From: Gymnogyps californianus
Lineage: Eukaryota > Chordata > Aves > Accipitriformes > Cathartidae
Assembly (NCBI RefSeq): GCF_018139145.2
Contig: NC_059487.1
Location: 3,803,792-3,867,791 of the forward strand
Length of the DNA stretch: 64,000 bases
Reading direction: 5' to 3'
Part shown: in pieces, positions 13,452-27,641 of the stretch
Layout of the letters: each line of letters opens with the position of its first letter
Numbering within the stretch: position 1 is the first letter of the stretch
Notes under the pieces: generated by a model
Databases searched by the model: none
Seen by the model: the letters and a program-made list of their open reading frames with translations, nothing else
What the model was told of the DNA's origin: nothing
Made by a program: the position numbers and the translations under genes

Positions 13452-16400
13452 TCACGTGGACTTTAATAGTTCATTTTATATACATGAAAGTCAATGACAC
13501 GTAGTAAATGTGACCTGACACTTTAAATAACTTTGTGATTTGGTGGTGTTCCATGTTCTGAAACTTGAAAGCATTGCTATAAAGAGATTTTGGAATATAG
13601 ATGATCTTGGCAGAGCGAACCCTGAGTGTTTGATTGGCTCAGAGAATATTGCGAACTAAGTGATAAGAGGAATTGCATAAAGACCAAGTTTCAGTTCCTG
13701 GAAGAAGCTTGGATAATATAAAAGTGCAGATAATTTGACATTTATCTATTTTGAATTTTGATTCATTTCTGTAGTTGTAGATGTTCTGTTGATGGAAGTG
13801 TATGTGTGTAATCTGCGTATCAGCCTGTGAGGAGGAACTCATTAATTTGCAAAGCTTTCAGGGAAACTTGAGCATCAGGAAAACAGGAGTAGTACACAGA
13901 CAGGCAGCTCTAGGGGTGAGCAGATGGGGCTCTTGGCTCTCCTTTCCTCCCATTGTCATGCCCTGCCAGTCTTCATGGGACAAGGACCCTTTCCCCCTGT
14001 TTTTTAGCACCTGTGCACATAATTCCATGAATAGCACTTACCTGCAGTGTTAGAGATCCACATCAAGACCTTTTTTTACTTGCTTTACTGTCAAAATTGG
14101 TTATTTGAAATCTACTTGGAGCAGGCATTAGATGGAGACTTTCAGATAAAGGCGCTGTATGGAAGCCTCCAAGCATCCTGCATTGACTGCTTGTTGCCCC
14201 TTTCTGAGCTGGGGCACCAGCCATTGCCCATGAACAATCAGCAATCGTGGGACTGAAAGGCGAGTTGAAACTTGGTCAGAAGACATGCTGGCAATTCAGG
14301 CCACGTGTTTTTTCTGTGCACAGCAGTTGGCAAGAGCTGTGGATCAGTTAAGAGGCAGCACTGGAGGAGTAGCCTGTGCTGTGAAAAGGTAGGTTACCGT
14401 CGGGGGAGAGGGGGAAACAGTGTCTTCAGAAACACTCTTTGGTTTGAATTGCATTATTGTCCTGTAACCCCATTGCTAGGTGGTATCCTGCATGCAGCCA
14501 GCAACTTTGACTTTTTTTAAGTCTCCATATGCATATAGCTTAAAGAATTAGGCCATATGTGCATCTCAGATCACAGAGGAGGCAGAGCAGAATATAGAAA
14601 TCCTTTTAACAGCAATATTGTATCTGTTTTGTCATAACCAGACACAGAATAGTAGCTAATCCTCCCTCTTGAAAAGAAAACCCTGAATGATCCTGGGTCA
14701 GTGACCCTGAATCAGTGGTTGTTCCTTGAAGTTCAGGATGGGGATTTAAATGGGAAACAAATATGGTGCTAGGTGATACGCAGATAGGTGAAAGAGGAAG
14801 AAAAAAATGGCAGAAGGGATAAATTGAATGTGTCAGTACAGGCAAATGTACAACACTGCAGCATTAATATAGTGTAGTGATGGAGCCGTCGGTAATGGGA
14901 ATCCACAGAAAAACAAAGCTAGAAAACAGCAGAGGTCTTTTTCACTATTAAGCCTATGAACCTTTAGGCTACTCCCTATTAAGGGCATGCAATAAAACAT
15001 TCTCAGCAGTTTCCAGAACACATTTTGTGGCAGTGACCACAGTAATATAGTGAAAGCATTGGCTGCATTTTATAGAGGCTTCTGGAAGTGTGAGATACTT
15101 GAAAAATACATTGGAGAAATGCTTGAAAACACTTTGGGTCTGCCCTCAGGCCACTACTATAATGTTGGGCTGCTTGCTTCTTTTCTGTATTGTTAATCTT
15201 TCCTTTTTCTGTGTACTTGATTCCACGCCAGTCCTGCAGTATAGAAAATCAAAATGTCATTAATGACAAAGATGTTTGAAGAGTGAGTCTGTGCTGACAG
15301 GGAGCTGGGTGGTGGCCACCCTGCCAGCACCATCCTGTCTCTGTAACGGCAGATTGTTATTAAAATAAAATTTAGCAATACTTTTTCCTAGTTTTTGAGG
15401 GTGGCTGAAGGTGAATGTATTTTGATGAAGAAGTTCAACTGAATTGCACTGCCTTGTTCTTTTAAAATACTTCATTAAAGTAAGCAGTTATTTAATTGCC
15501 CTTGCAGGTCAGTGTTACAGACTTTTTCTTTCCCATCCATCCCTGGAAGTCATTACTGAGTTTTAAGCAAGGTTTCCCTTTTCCTCTAGTGTTGTCTATT
15601 AAATTACGCAACCAATTGTGGTCTATTTCCGTATCTTGTTTTATGATTCTCCTAGCAGTTGCATTTCAAACTGTACATAAATGAAAGGGGTACATCAGTC
15701 ATTTTCAAAGGAACTCACGTTGGGTGGGAAAAGGATTTGATGCAAGTTCATTGTCTGACAGTTTTAGCCTTTCCTCGCTGGCCTTGTGGTCCTTCAACAA
15801 ACCCTGTAAATACTCAATTTTTTTTTGTGGCTGAAGGGTCTTCTGCTTCCTAAACGGAAACTGAGTGCTTAGTATGTTTTTTAAATGTTTGGAAATCCAG
15901 TGATGTAAAAATTGGAACTTTTTGAGTGCTGCAGCGTGTTCCATGCAAGTAACCACTTGTTTTCCTTTGGCCACAATAATACTGGTTTAAAACTGTTGTT
16001 CGTCATGAAAGACAAACACATCACAAATGTGTTCATTTGTGAAACAAAACACAACTAGCCCCTTGTGTTCATGCTATTTATAAAGTACAAAATGTAGGAT
16101 GACAAATACAATTTCTTAGAGGACCCAAAAAGGATACAATTCAATACATTGTACATGAAAATAACTGAACTGTTCCTGAGCATGCAATAAAATAACTGGC
16201 ATACAAAGTTCGGTGTTTTTTGTTGTGTCAGCAATGTGTACTCAACGTTTCTCAATAGGAAGTAGTGTCTCAAGTCATGTGGTGGAGAGATGGTGTTCGT
16301 TCTGAAATGAATAGCTAATTTCACGTGTTTTTGTAGTGGGTAAAGAAGCTGGAGCTTAACACCAGTGTAGTTGCCCATTTGTAAATAGGCAAAGAATTGA

Positions 16401-19400
16401 GTGACCCTGAGTAGTTCAACACAAGTTGTCCTACCTCAGAGTTTAAGCATGCTAGAGGTACTGTGGTCCATATCATCTATATGTGTTCAGTGAACCTTTA
16501 TGAACTATATCTGAAGAATTTATTACGGATGAAAGCAAAGAGGTCCTACAGGAATTACTTTAAAAACCAGTAGAAATTAATAAAGAATTATGTCTACTCC
16601 TAAAGATTTTTAAGATGACCCTATAAAATTCTACAGCAGGAATAAAATTAAGTGTTAAGTTCTATACAGTGATATGAAAACACTATATATAGAATGTAAT
16701 AGAAAATTAAATATTTTGTAAGGTACTTCCTCATAAGGGATAACTAAATATCACTAGTCTGCCTGGACCTTTAATCAATACGAAATTCAATTTGAAAGTG
16801 AATAAAAGGGGTAACAACTTCTCTGCAAAGAGAAAATCACAATATATCACAGTCCTGGGGACATATGCAGTTCTAAAGCATAGCAGAAATGTTTCGGCAG
16901 CAGAAAATGACAGGGAAAAATGTCCTCTGAATGGTATTTGCACACCAGAAAAGAACCGTTGTCAGAGTGCTCCAGTGTTTCATGGAGGGAGGGAGTGAAG
17001 ACATCAACGATACAGAATGTAAAATGAGGAAAGGCCAGGCTCCAGGCTTTGTAGTATCAAAGAGAGGTGACTTTATTTTTTTGAAATAGCCTCAATAATG
17101 TTTCCGGTGTTCTTTATTCAGTTGCAGAACAGTCACTAGTATTCCACACGACTGCACCCAGACAGACTTGGGGATAGATAATAATTCAGATCACCAGAAA
17201 CACACAGACTGCAGAGGTGTAAAACCACATTGCAAATGCATCATTATTCTTTGTGGAGAAGAATACTGGTTGGCTATTTTCTGAGGGCTACTGGTCACAA
17301 ACTGTACTTGTTCAGGTTCTCAGTTACATCTATGAGGTTTTATTTTGTCTGTAATTGCATAAAACCCAGAAACTGTGTTATAAACAACATCCAAGTTCAT
17401 GATCTGTACTATGTTGAAGGACTTGCAGTTTCAGTGATCCTTACTGTGAAGATGCAGTTCCCTCAAATATTTGCCAACAGGCGGTTTTGGTTTCTTCAGC
17501 TGCTTGGTGAAATTATCAAAATCCTCCTACTCCTAGGTTGAAAGACTTAATCATTGTTAGGGCATTTAGGACAAGAAACATTTTTCAGATAGCTGACCTT
17601 TTTCAGTTCTGCTTGCTATAAATGCAATGAATGCTGAAGTTTCTTTAGAACTACAATATAAAGAAATGTCAATGGCATGTTATAGCTGATTTGATGCTTT
17701 AAAAGAGAGAGATAAGAAAGGAAGAAATAAAGGGAAGAAAACAGACAATTTCATAGGAAAGCGGGTACTTGCAGAGGTGCCTCTTATCTGTACATGTCAT
17801 TGTAGCACGGTCATACTGATATTTTTGATGTTCTGTTTTGTTTGAATTTCATCATGAATGTGGTAGATGAAATGTATTTTAGTCCAAGATCTCTCAAATC
17901 ACTTGATCCCATTTTAAGAACTAATTTTTAAAGGTGTTGTGTTGAAATATGACAAAGGTGTGCTAGCGTAAGGGCTCTCAAATGCCCTTGTGCCATATCT
18001 TAATAATATCTCACGTTTGCCTCACATCACATTAAAGTCACATAAATCGTTTCTTCCTCCACCCTGTCCTTCTCCCATATCAGAAATGAGATTGCTGTGG
18101 TACCTGCAGAATGTTGGTTTTTTTTTTTCTTGGAAAATGAAAGCAGCAGCATTCAGTGGCGAGCATTTCAAATGGAGCTAGTAGCATGGTTTCAAGTAGT
18201 TCTTCTAGATTTAAAATAACGTCTGACCAAAATACAGGTTTTTAACATTTAGGCCAGTACTGTGAAGTAGAAAATGGCAGAAGAAAAAAAAATACCTTAT
18301 TGTTTGGGCTGTGCGTGTAGCTGTAAATATTTTATAAAGCTGTGGCCAGCCAACAAGTAAATATTCAGTCTGCCCATTGTGACTAATTAGGAGGTATCTG
18401 AGCTTTCAACTGACACAGTGCCTTCAAACACAAATGGCTAGCAGCATAGCAAAGAAATATTCCTTATTGACTTGTACTGTTTTATGTTTTTACCTTTATG
18501 CTGTACTGCTGCAGACAACATTAGATGTCTGTGCTCAAACAGAAATCTAATTGAGCTTCCTGATCTAGTATCTAGTTCTAATAACGTTAGAATGGATGGA
18601 CTAAAACTTTGTTATCACTCTATATATATTTAAAATTAAACAAACAATGAAAAGTGGGCAAAATATCTGTATTTTATAGCTGTAGCCTTTGGCAAGAGCA
18701 GTGTATGCTTCTATAAATTCTGTTTGATAGTGTTGGATCTCTTATGTGACAGCAATGTTGAAATGAAAGAGTATTACTGCAGAGAATCCAGGCATGAGTA
18801 ACACGCCAGCCTAGTGGTGTTCAGATATGGGAAGGTAGCCGTGTCTTTGAAACCAAGGTGTTTGCTTTGTTTTCCTTTCTCCTTCCTGGAAGACTGGGAA
18901 AAATACGTTTGAATGATGCCTATTTACAGCAAGTAACTTGGTTGTTCACGCAACCTTCATTGTTTTTTGTGGTTTTTTTTTTTTTCTCCTTTCTCTACAA
19001 ATAAATTGCTAGAGGAAAATGTGGCTGAAGAAGATGTTTTTAGATGCCTTTGAAGGTGTAAAAACAGCAAACGGAACCTGCAGTGGCATAAACATCAAAG
19101 ATCAGCCCAAGGAAAATCAAAGGATTTCTTTGAGTATATCAGCTTGCCCATAAATTGAAATGCTTCAACTGCTGTATGTATCCTCTGTACTGGGCACCTT
19201 ACTATTGATTTTGATGCCACCCAAACATAAAACGATGTGCAGTACTTAACAACTGTTTATCTGTAGAATTCTGCATCTCAATTCTAAAACAATAGTTTTG
19301 CCAAACTTTCTTCCTTAAATCCTGCATTTTTAAAAGTTTGGGGATACAGCCAGCAACCTTCTCACTCAAAACTGTGAAGAAACCAGTCACTGTCGTCCCA

Positions 19401-20170
19401 GAACTGGTAGTGGGTGTTGCCAGCAACCTTTGACTTTAACATCAGACTGGCTAGTTGAATTATTATTATTGGTCTTAGTACTACAATATTTTGTTATCAA
19501 ATGTTATATGTCAATATGCTTACATAGAGAGTGTATGATATATAATTAAATAGTTCAGTATTAAATGCATAGTAGTAGTACTTATTAGTTGGCTAATTCT
19601 TCTGGGCTCCTAGTTTCTGTTAAGACGTGGAAGGAGATGTGTGCATGGCTTTGCTGAGGCGGGAGGAGGAAAGAAGAATATCTTACTGTGAGTTGGACGT
19701 GGATGTCATGGGCAGCATAGATTGCCAGTAGCATGGAAAACCACCGCTAGCTCCTGCATCCCAGTGTTTTCTTTGTCTCCCAGAGACTTACTCCTGTATC
19801 AGGGCAGTCAGGGATTAATATTAATGCCAATAGGACATGCACGTTGTATTCTTTTTGTATTATTATGAATGTTTTCCTCTTTATGGCTCTTCAGACTGAA
19901 AAAACAAATCGAGCTCTGTGAGTTTGACCTTATATTGGCCACTACTTCAGTCTCTCTCAAACTGAATCTCTCTGTTTTGGGGACAATGATCTTGTAGGGG
20001 CAAGTGAAAGATCCTTCTCAGTATAATGCAGAGAGTGAATTCCTTTGTATTGAACCGGAGGTGTTAATAGTGGAGGCATTTGTTTCTTCAAGAAAGAGCG
20101 AAATGCTGTTTTGACACAATTTTATGTAATGGTTATCTTTGGATGTGTTCTAAACTACTGGGTATTAGAG

Positions 20171-20252
20171 GAGGGGTTTTGGTGGGTTGTTGGTTTGATT
20201 TTGTTGGTTTGTTTTTTGGTTTTGGGGTCTTGGGGGGGGGGTTGGGGGTTTT
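20171..20252 (+). repeat. G/T-rich block with G-quadruplex motif
   Basis: About 80 bases are almost pure G and T on the + strand. The G runs at 20224-20227, 20232-20241 and 20244-20248, with the ten-base run able to supply two tracts, meet the usual pattern of four G-tracts with short loops. Because the gene reads on +, the motif would also be present in nascent RNA. Function is unknown, and the long G run may be unstable in length. Confidence 0.55.
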
Positions 20253-21639
20253 TTGTTTTTTAAATTTTGTGAGTTGTGTATTTTATGCGATAGCTACTTC
20301 TTGCTATTTATTGCTTATAACACTAGTTTTATTTTTATATGATTCTGTTTCCTAAAAGCAGAGCAGATAAACTAATTTATTGGTTAAACTCTGTTCCTGA
20401 AAGTTTTAAACCTGAAAGAGCCTTTACGATCTGTTAGGGAACAGGGGAGGACTTAGAATGGTTAGTCAGGAGAGCAGCCAAGGGAAACGATTTTCTGAGT
20501 ATTCACTGGGTTGTAGTCCTGCTGTCTGTCTGTGTCTGAAAGATTTCCATCATTAGAGGAGAAACATCTTGAAAACACTTTAATAAATTCTAAATGTATA
20601 TAGGTTTGATAGAGGGTCTGTTCTCTTGGTGTAGATCCACAATTCCTCTCCTTTTCAGGCACTGCTTGTAGGAATTATGAGCTGTATGCCATAGGGACCT
20701 TTTACATACGTGAATGCCACTATGGAATGAGCTCCAGATGACGTCAGCAGTGACTGCAGCTGTAGCTTCTGCATTATGTTTTGTTTGTCTGCTGGAGGTA
20801 CAGGAGGGGATTTGATCAGCACTTCTTCCTGGAAAATAAAGCTCTTCAGCACCGATACTACCAGCATAAGGAAACAGATTTTCCTTTTGGGGTATAACAC
20901 TGTTTTGCCAGTTACTGAACAATAGTAACTATTCTGTATTGGACAACAACTGAATAGCCTTTAGTGTTTGCATGTGCCTTGAGAATTTTGGGGCCAGGAG
21001 GAGAGAACAAAATGAGACATTTCTGGGTGAAGCCTTTGTTTGGGAACCATGGTTAGGACATGTTGAGAGGCTCTCAGTTTGATGTGTACGTCTAGTGCTG
21101 TGGCTGTGCTGCACACCAGCCAGTGATCCTTGACATGAAGCACTGCAGAGTGCTTTTGACGTCTGTACCTCCTGGGCAGGTTGTCCTGGGGACCTGGGAA
21201 GTCCTGCTGAACCCCTGCCTTGCACTTAGGAGAATCTCACCCCAAAGCAAGATGTTTGAAAGGAAATCTTAGTTGCTTGAGCTTCAGATACTTTCTGTTG
21301 AAATTTTTGTTTCTTTCGATAATTTTCAAATTGCTTTATTCTCTGTGCCTATTGCTCAAGTTTCTGTGCCTCCAGCACCACATAGGCAGTGTCAGGGGAA
21401 GTGGTTGATGTTAAACTGATAAAAGAGTGAAAAGAAGAAAAGGAACAGCTTTGACAACTTGACAGTAAAATACCAGTTTAATAGCTGTACGCTGTAAAGC
21501 TGTGCTGCTGGCTCTAGCATAGTGTCCCTGCCAGCTTGGCCTACAGAAGCAAAGCGTAGTGTGATCCACTAGTTTTATTTCTTTTATAAATGAGAAAATT
21601 CCTGTTATGTTTCCCCACACACACCTTGCCCAGAAGCAG

Positions 21640-21690
21640 CTCAATCCATGTAACACCTCTCCTTTGACATTAATGGAGTTAGGAAGGTAT
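21640..21690. repeat. Possible ancient amniote repeat relic
   Basis: The 16-base string at 21667-21682 (ACATTAATGGAGTTAG) is identical to one at 28494-28509. It resembles the 'TTCAATGGAGTTA' core of a widely dispersed old amniote repeat that I recognise but cannot name with certainty. By itself a 16-base match in 64 kb could be chance. Confidence 0.25.
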
Positions 21691-24600
21691 GATAAATGGA
21701 AAGCATTGTTTGCTTCCTTTCTGCTCTTGCAATCACCGAAGATTGGCCCATTACTGTGGGTCCCTTTGTTGGGCATTCGTGTGAATGCTAAAAACCTGTT
21801 AGATGCTTGATCTAGTTACCTTTCTCACTGCCTGAATTGAAAACCTTATTTCCTTTTCCTTGACTCACCTCAAAAGCTTTTCTCCTGTCCTCTGAGGATT
21901 TTATTGCTTTCAAAGGCTGCAAAGTAATATTCTTGACCACGAGGTCAGAAGTATGTGGGAGTATTTACAAGTGCTTGGTTTGGGAGAAAGAGGAAAGATT
22001 GCGTGAGATTGGTTCCTTCTGCCAAGCTAGGTTAGTTGGAAACGTCTTTCCAAATGAGCTGGTACATGTTGGAGCATTGCTGTATGTCTCTCTGCTGCTT
22101 AGTGCTGCATGTGTTCTATTTGATAAGTTTTCTGGTACCTTTCTGAGAATTAGTGAAAAATGTTCTCCTATCAGCTGATGCTCATTTAAGCAGGTGGTTC
22201 TTCACATTAATGAACAAAGAAGCTACCTGCTGGTTTGAAGCTTTTCTGTTGCATGTAGGTCAAGGCAGAATGCCAAACTAAGGGGTGCTGTCTACAAAGG
22301 GACATCTCCAAATGGCTGCAGTGACAGAGAGGATCCTTACTGCTTCCATCCAAGGATTTCTGTAATCCTGCTATGGTGGGGAGCAGGAATTCCCTGTCAT
22401 CAAACTTCATGTAGGGTTCACAACTTACTTTGGTTTCTATGGATATAACCCTTTGTGTGCAGCAAGTCCCTTTTGTTAGGTTTTTCATGGCCTACTTTTT
22501 ATCTGTCCTCCTAAACTTGCTTCGATACAGAGATTGTCTCACTAAAACTAGAGACAAAGAAATATGAGGCCACTTTGAAACACCTTTTGTTTCTGAAGGA
22601 CGAGGTGCTGTATGCTGGTCTTCTCACGTGTTGTATTTTTCCTAGAAGAACTGTAAGTATATAACAAATCTGAGGAACATCTATATTTGACATTACAAAA
22701 TACTTGATTTTTAGAGTTGTTTATTAAAGACAGAAATGCAATTTTGAAACTACCAGGACTATTCAGACTATATATGGAGAAGCATCATCATTCAAAGTAG
22801 ATTATTGTGTTGCTGAACCAGTGTTGTATGTGATTTTTTTTCACTCCCTGTGGGATAGGAAGCTAATACAATTATCTAGGTGTATAAACTGAACGTGGGA
22901 AAAAATTGCCTCTTTCTTATACAATGCTTTGCTAGAAAAAAAATGCGTGCAGTGTTTTGTTCTGGTGTGAGAAATAAGACATAGAAGTGAGAGGTCTTAA
23001 AACAAGAGAGCCTTGAACCATGGTGGTGGACTTGCACATGGATGCAAAGGAGCACCAAACTAAAATCTGTCTCTATACCTCTCAGGAGTCTGTAGTGAAG
23101 GATACAGGGTGTTTAGCAAGTTAACATTGTGTGTCAGGTGGTTTTTTAGGAAGATTTCTCTGAAGTGGTTTTGTCCTACAGCAGTGGTACTTTTGCTTTC
23201 TCACTTTTTACTTCATACACTTGTATTTGCTTTGCTGAGTGGTCACTGGGATGCTAAATTTAAGTCAGCTGTAATAGCTTTGTCACAGTGAAGTGGAAGG
23301 AGCTTCTGACTCTGCTCTTCAGAGACAGGGATGTGAGTATCCACCAAAGAGGAGTGATAGCAGGAGGTGACGACAAGACCACATGAGTGCCCAAGCTGTG
23401 GCTGGAACTGAAGCTGTGAAAATACTTGCATTAGATAGAAAATGATGATTTAATTATAAATGGCATAGATTGGTATGATCTTAAAAGGCTCTTGGTAGCG
23501 ATTAGCTTAAGTTGTTGGTACAACATGAACATCATGAATAATATCTTAGGTAGCACGCAGTGCTAAGGAAGCATTGACTTTTTTTTAATGACATACATCC
23601 ATAAACTCCTAGTAACTGCCATTCTAATCTAACTTTACAGGCATTCAGAGTCCCCAGGTCTTATGGTTGACTAAAACTTCTCTATAGCTTCATATGCAAG
23701 GGTATATTCTGCATTTCTGTGCCTATATGGATGGTAAAGGTTGATGTCAGATTACATAAATGTTAAACTACAATTAAAAAAACTTCTAGACTCCAATTTT
23801 ATGCCTCATGGCTTGATAGGTTTGGAGAATATGTGTTCGTTTAAAAAAAAAAAAAGCTTTATTGCCTGTTGTTTGTGATATAGTCAGCAGTCTCTGTACA
23901 GGAGAGGTCTTTATATTAGGTAGCAGCTGGGCTGCTTCTGAAGTGGGCAAATATATAGCAGGACCCAGTAGAAACTTTTTTCTTTCTTTGAACATTCATG
24001 CCTTTTGTCTCTGACCTGGAGGAGGTTGTTTATCGCCAGGTTTCTCTTTTTATTCTCCTCTTTCTTGAGTGGCCTGGAACGTGCTTTTACAAATGAAACA
24101 TTATTATCTATATAAAAAGTGCCTATCCCTATTAATGCTCACAACAACACTAAATCTAATTCAGGTACTTCTTGGGGAACATACACAGTTCATTCAAGTA
24201 CTGTTTCAAAGAATGCCCACTGGGTCAAAAACAGCGGAATACACATCCTAAAGCAATACAAGAACTACATGTATGATTGCTGAAAGATCAAACTCACTGT
24301 CCTATATGGCAAAGTAAATCATCTGAGCTGTTCAAAGAGTTCCTTTTTTATCCCCCATGCTGACTGCAGGGCTTTGAATGAAAATCTCTTTTAAAAAATG
24401 TTTCCCAAGATTACATTTTTTTCACTGTTTTATGTTAAAAAAAGGTGTGTATTGTGTGTTTTGGGAAGAGAGGGATAGAATTAGGATGGAGGCTGGTATT
24501 TTAAATGCAAAACTCATGTTGTATGCAGTTCAAGGGGTGCCACAGTTAAACCTCATGTCTCAAAGATCTTGAGCTTATACCTGTATCACTGGAAAATGTT

Positions 24601-27600
24601 TAGAAACTCAACTATGTGAAAGAGTCCAGGGCTGGTAGCGTGCACTAAAGTTCAGTGGTTTTTCTGCCATGCCTTCACACAGTCTCTGTAATCTACTTTT
24701 GCCATTAGGCTGCAGTATCAGATGCTCAGAAATACATGTGGTGCTTCTACTTTAGGCAGAAACAATACTGTTGGTTTTGGGGACTGTTTCTGACTTCTGC
24801 TGTACGTTCAGAGGGCTATTTAGTGTAAAACGCTCGTGATCACACAATTAATAAGATAGTACTATTTTTCTTTCCAACACAAATGTGATAGCTCTTGATG
24901 CAATTGGCAAAAAAACCCCAGCCCGAAAGACACAAACAGAAAATGGGAATCTACAGATGTCACAGTACCTGGTTTGAGGTGAAAGTTATTGCCTCCAAAG
25001 TAACAGCCTCATTTGCAGCTCTGTAGTTCAACTTCCCATAAACTTCAAAGAGGAAATGGCTTTTGCCTCTGCAATAAGAAGCGTGGGCCCTGAAATACTG
25101 GGGGAAGAGAAGAAAGGTGTTAAAATGTTGTTCTATGCTTTAGGCAGTTCAGTTCTGTGTAAATTTGGAAGCTTGAAGTGTAGATGGGGAAGATTATCCT
25201 TTCAGATAACCTCAGAGGACCTATTGGGTGGTGGTTGCATCAGATTACACATAACATGGAACTGCCCCATTACAGTTCACTGTATCTAGTAGAGAAGTGG
25301 TAACTTGAACAAGGGGAAGACTGTATTTTTGCGGTGTAACCTGTACCTGTAGTAGCTATAGGGGCATGAAGAGAGAAGAAGGGGTGGTGCAGAACAACTG
25401 CATTAATGTCAGGGGTAGGTCAGTAGCATCCTTCACTGATTAGGTAAACCCGTCATGATTTATCTCCTCTCACCTTAAAGTGCTCCTGCTTGGTCTAGCA
25501 TGTGAAAATGTGGCTTGCAGTTTTTTCCCCTCATACAGCACTACAGGATATTGGGGTTTTTTTCCTTCCAAATTTATCAGCTTGCCATAGTTTTGAGCAA
25601 TAAAACATTTGTGTTTCTCTTTTAGTTACAAGGTCGCTGCTCCTTTTTCACTAAATATATCCTGAATCTTGCAAATATGCCGAAGTGGATCCATCAGTAT
25701 TTTAGCCACCGCAAATTATGAGGGCTGAAGCTCTGCTGTTCTTGCTGCTTTCCTGATATTCTACAAAAACAGTCCCTTCTGACTCATTCAGTGTTGTGGG
25801 ACTGCCTTGCTCTGTCTTTGATTAAATATGTTAATGAAATATTAACTAAGTGCAAATCTTATTTCTGTGCTGTGACACCTGGGCAGACCTGTCCTTGGAA
25901 TATGTTCGTTGTTCCACACCTTAAAGTCTAAAACGATCAAACTGAACTCTTGTTCAGGAGAGTGATATATTAACCTGGAAGGAAGAAGATAAGCACAGTG
26001 AAAAGCCCCAAAAGCAAAGAACTCGGCACCCAATAGCTACATTTCTGGCTGCATGTATTTTATGGCAGGCTTCTTAGAGCAAACTTTGAGCTCTTCCAGC
26101 AGATTTCCTCTCTCCTGCCTAGATACATAACTTGTGTAATAGTTGAAGCAGATCCTGAAGAGACAGCATTACTCACTGTAGACCAGTCTTTGAAGTGCAA
26201 TGTGAAAACCTGGCCAGCAGGTGTTTTGGGAACAACACAAAATTATAAAAAATTGAGTAAGTATTCCCCCAAGGCTTTCTCCATATCACTGTTACTGTCA
26301 GCTGTTGCTTCGAGGCAAACTTCAGGTGCTGCAATCATTGTTTAAGAGGCTGTGGAAGCCTTGCAGTACAACGTGTCTTGGTTTGAATCCGTTTGGAATA
26401 CGCTGAAACTCTGTCGCCATCATCACCCTTTTTACGCAATAAAAAAATGTTGCCTGTTGTCCTAGCAGCAGGTCTGTCTGAACAGCTACTAGATACCTGC
26501 ATGCTTGATTATTCTGTCCTTTGTCAAGGTTTTTTTTGTTTGTTTTTGTTTTTCTTTTTGGCGTGAAGCTGTTGAGCAGAGTTTCCCTTAACATAGTTCT
26601 CTTTGACTGTAATAAGACTTTAATCAGGTTTCAACTGAAGAACCAGAACCAGTTTTGGACACTGCAAAGTTAGACATGGAAAGCAACAGAAAGAGCCCAG
26701 AGGAAAGCAGTAAGAACAATCAGGGGTCTGGAAGGCAAGATTTAATCATTAGAACAATTTTGTCTGGATGATGGCACATAAAGAACATATTATTCTTCAA
26801 GAACATAAAAGGAAAGAAGAGAGTAATCTCTTCCACGTGTCTATAGCGGACAGGAATAGAAGTAATTGGCTTAAATAGCAGCAAGAAAGATTCTATTTAG
26901 GCTTTAACATTAGGGCTACTGAAGCACTGGACTGGATTGTGTGAGAAGGTTGTACAGATGCCGCATCATTGAAGAAGAATTTAGCCAGCCACCTGTCAGG
27001 AGTGACATAGATAAAGATAATTATGGTGTATATAACGTATCAAGGTTCTTTCCCATCTTGTCTTTCTGTATGTCTTCTCACACTGTGCCTTATAGGTAGT
27101 TGCAGCCTGCTGATTAATGAAATGATAATACTTCTGCAAAGCAGGTAGTTTTATAGATGCTGATAAACCCTAGGAGGGCACACCGCACCCGTTTGGAGCT
27201 GATGTACAGGCCCCCATCATCCCTACTGAGGTCACAACTTGATAAATTGCTTTCTTCAGCATAACCAAGATGAGTGCAGTAGGGCAGGCAGTTTAGAGGA
27301 AGGGATTTCCTTCTTGCACCCAGAGAGATTTGGATCCAGTCCACCGGGTGGGGTTGCGATAACCTTGCTTTGGATATGGGTTGACTTCCCAGAAAAGCTG
27401 GTTGAGGGCCCTGCAATTTGACCCGACATCAATACATGAAAGCCAAAGCTTAGTATATAATTTCTGCTTCAAGATCCATTTGGCAAAATTAAAAACTATA
27501 CTCCAAAGTATAATTTAATATCATGCAAGAATGAAACAACAAAAAAAAGATAAATTATATTCTTTAGCTAAGTGAACGTTTTTGGTAGTAATGCTTAGAG

Positions 27601-27607
27601 ATGTGTG

Positions 27608-27641
27608 TGCTTATAATTAAATGCTCAATTAAATATAAGCA
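27608..27641. repeat. Small AT-rich inverted repeat
   Basis: TGCTTATA at 27608-27615 pairs perfectly with TATAAGCA at 27634-27641 across an 18-base loop that holds two copies of ATTAAA. The arms stop at eight pairs. A chance hairpin in AT-rich DNA is the likeliest explanation. Confidence 0.35.

Larger units (their letters stand above)
1..20000 (+). other. PTPRT: Large PTPRT-type intron, left part
   Basis: This is non-coding sequence, assigned to the intron upstream of the exon at 53216 because that exon is on the + strand and no earlier exon of the family is visible. Open frames here are short, often begin at non-ATG codons, lie on both strands and resemble no family I know. What can be seen is a 12-base A tract at 580-591, an 11-base T tract at 2716-2726, a 29-base pure pyrimidine run at 3733-3761, a 9-base G run at 5257-5265, a MIR-like relic near 6.6 kb, an imperfect inverted repeat near 10.0 kb and T tracts at 18118-18128 and 18973-18985. 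The block 5690-5960 is AT-rich, free of simple repeats and looks like a candidate conserved element, but this cannot be tested without an alignment. Confidence 0.75.

Noticed and set aside
19349..19430. Direct repeat GCCAGCAACCTT, 70 bp apart, with a near copy at about 14495
   Set aside because: Twelve bases are too few for a meaningful duplication, and the flanks do not match.
26378..26392. GGTTTGAATCC resembling a tRNA B box
   Set aside because: It lacks the C of GGTTC, there is no matching A box at the right distance, and the flanks do not fold as a cloverleaf.
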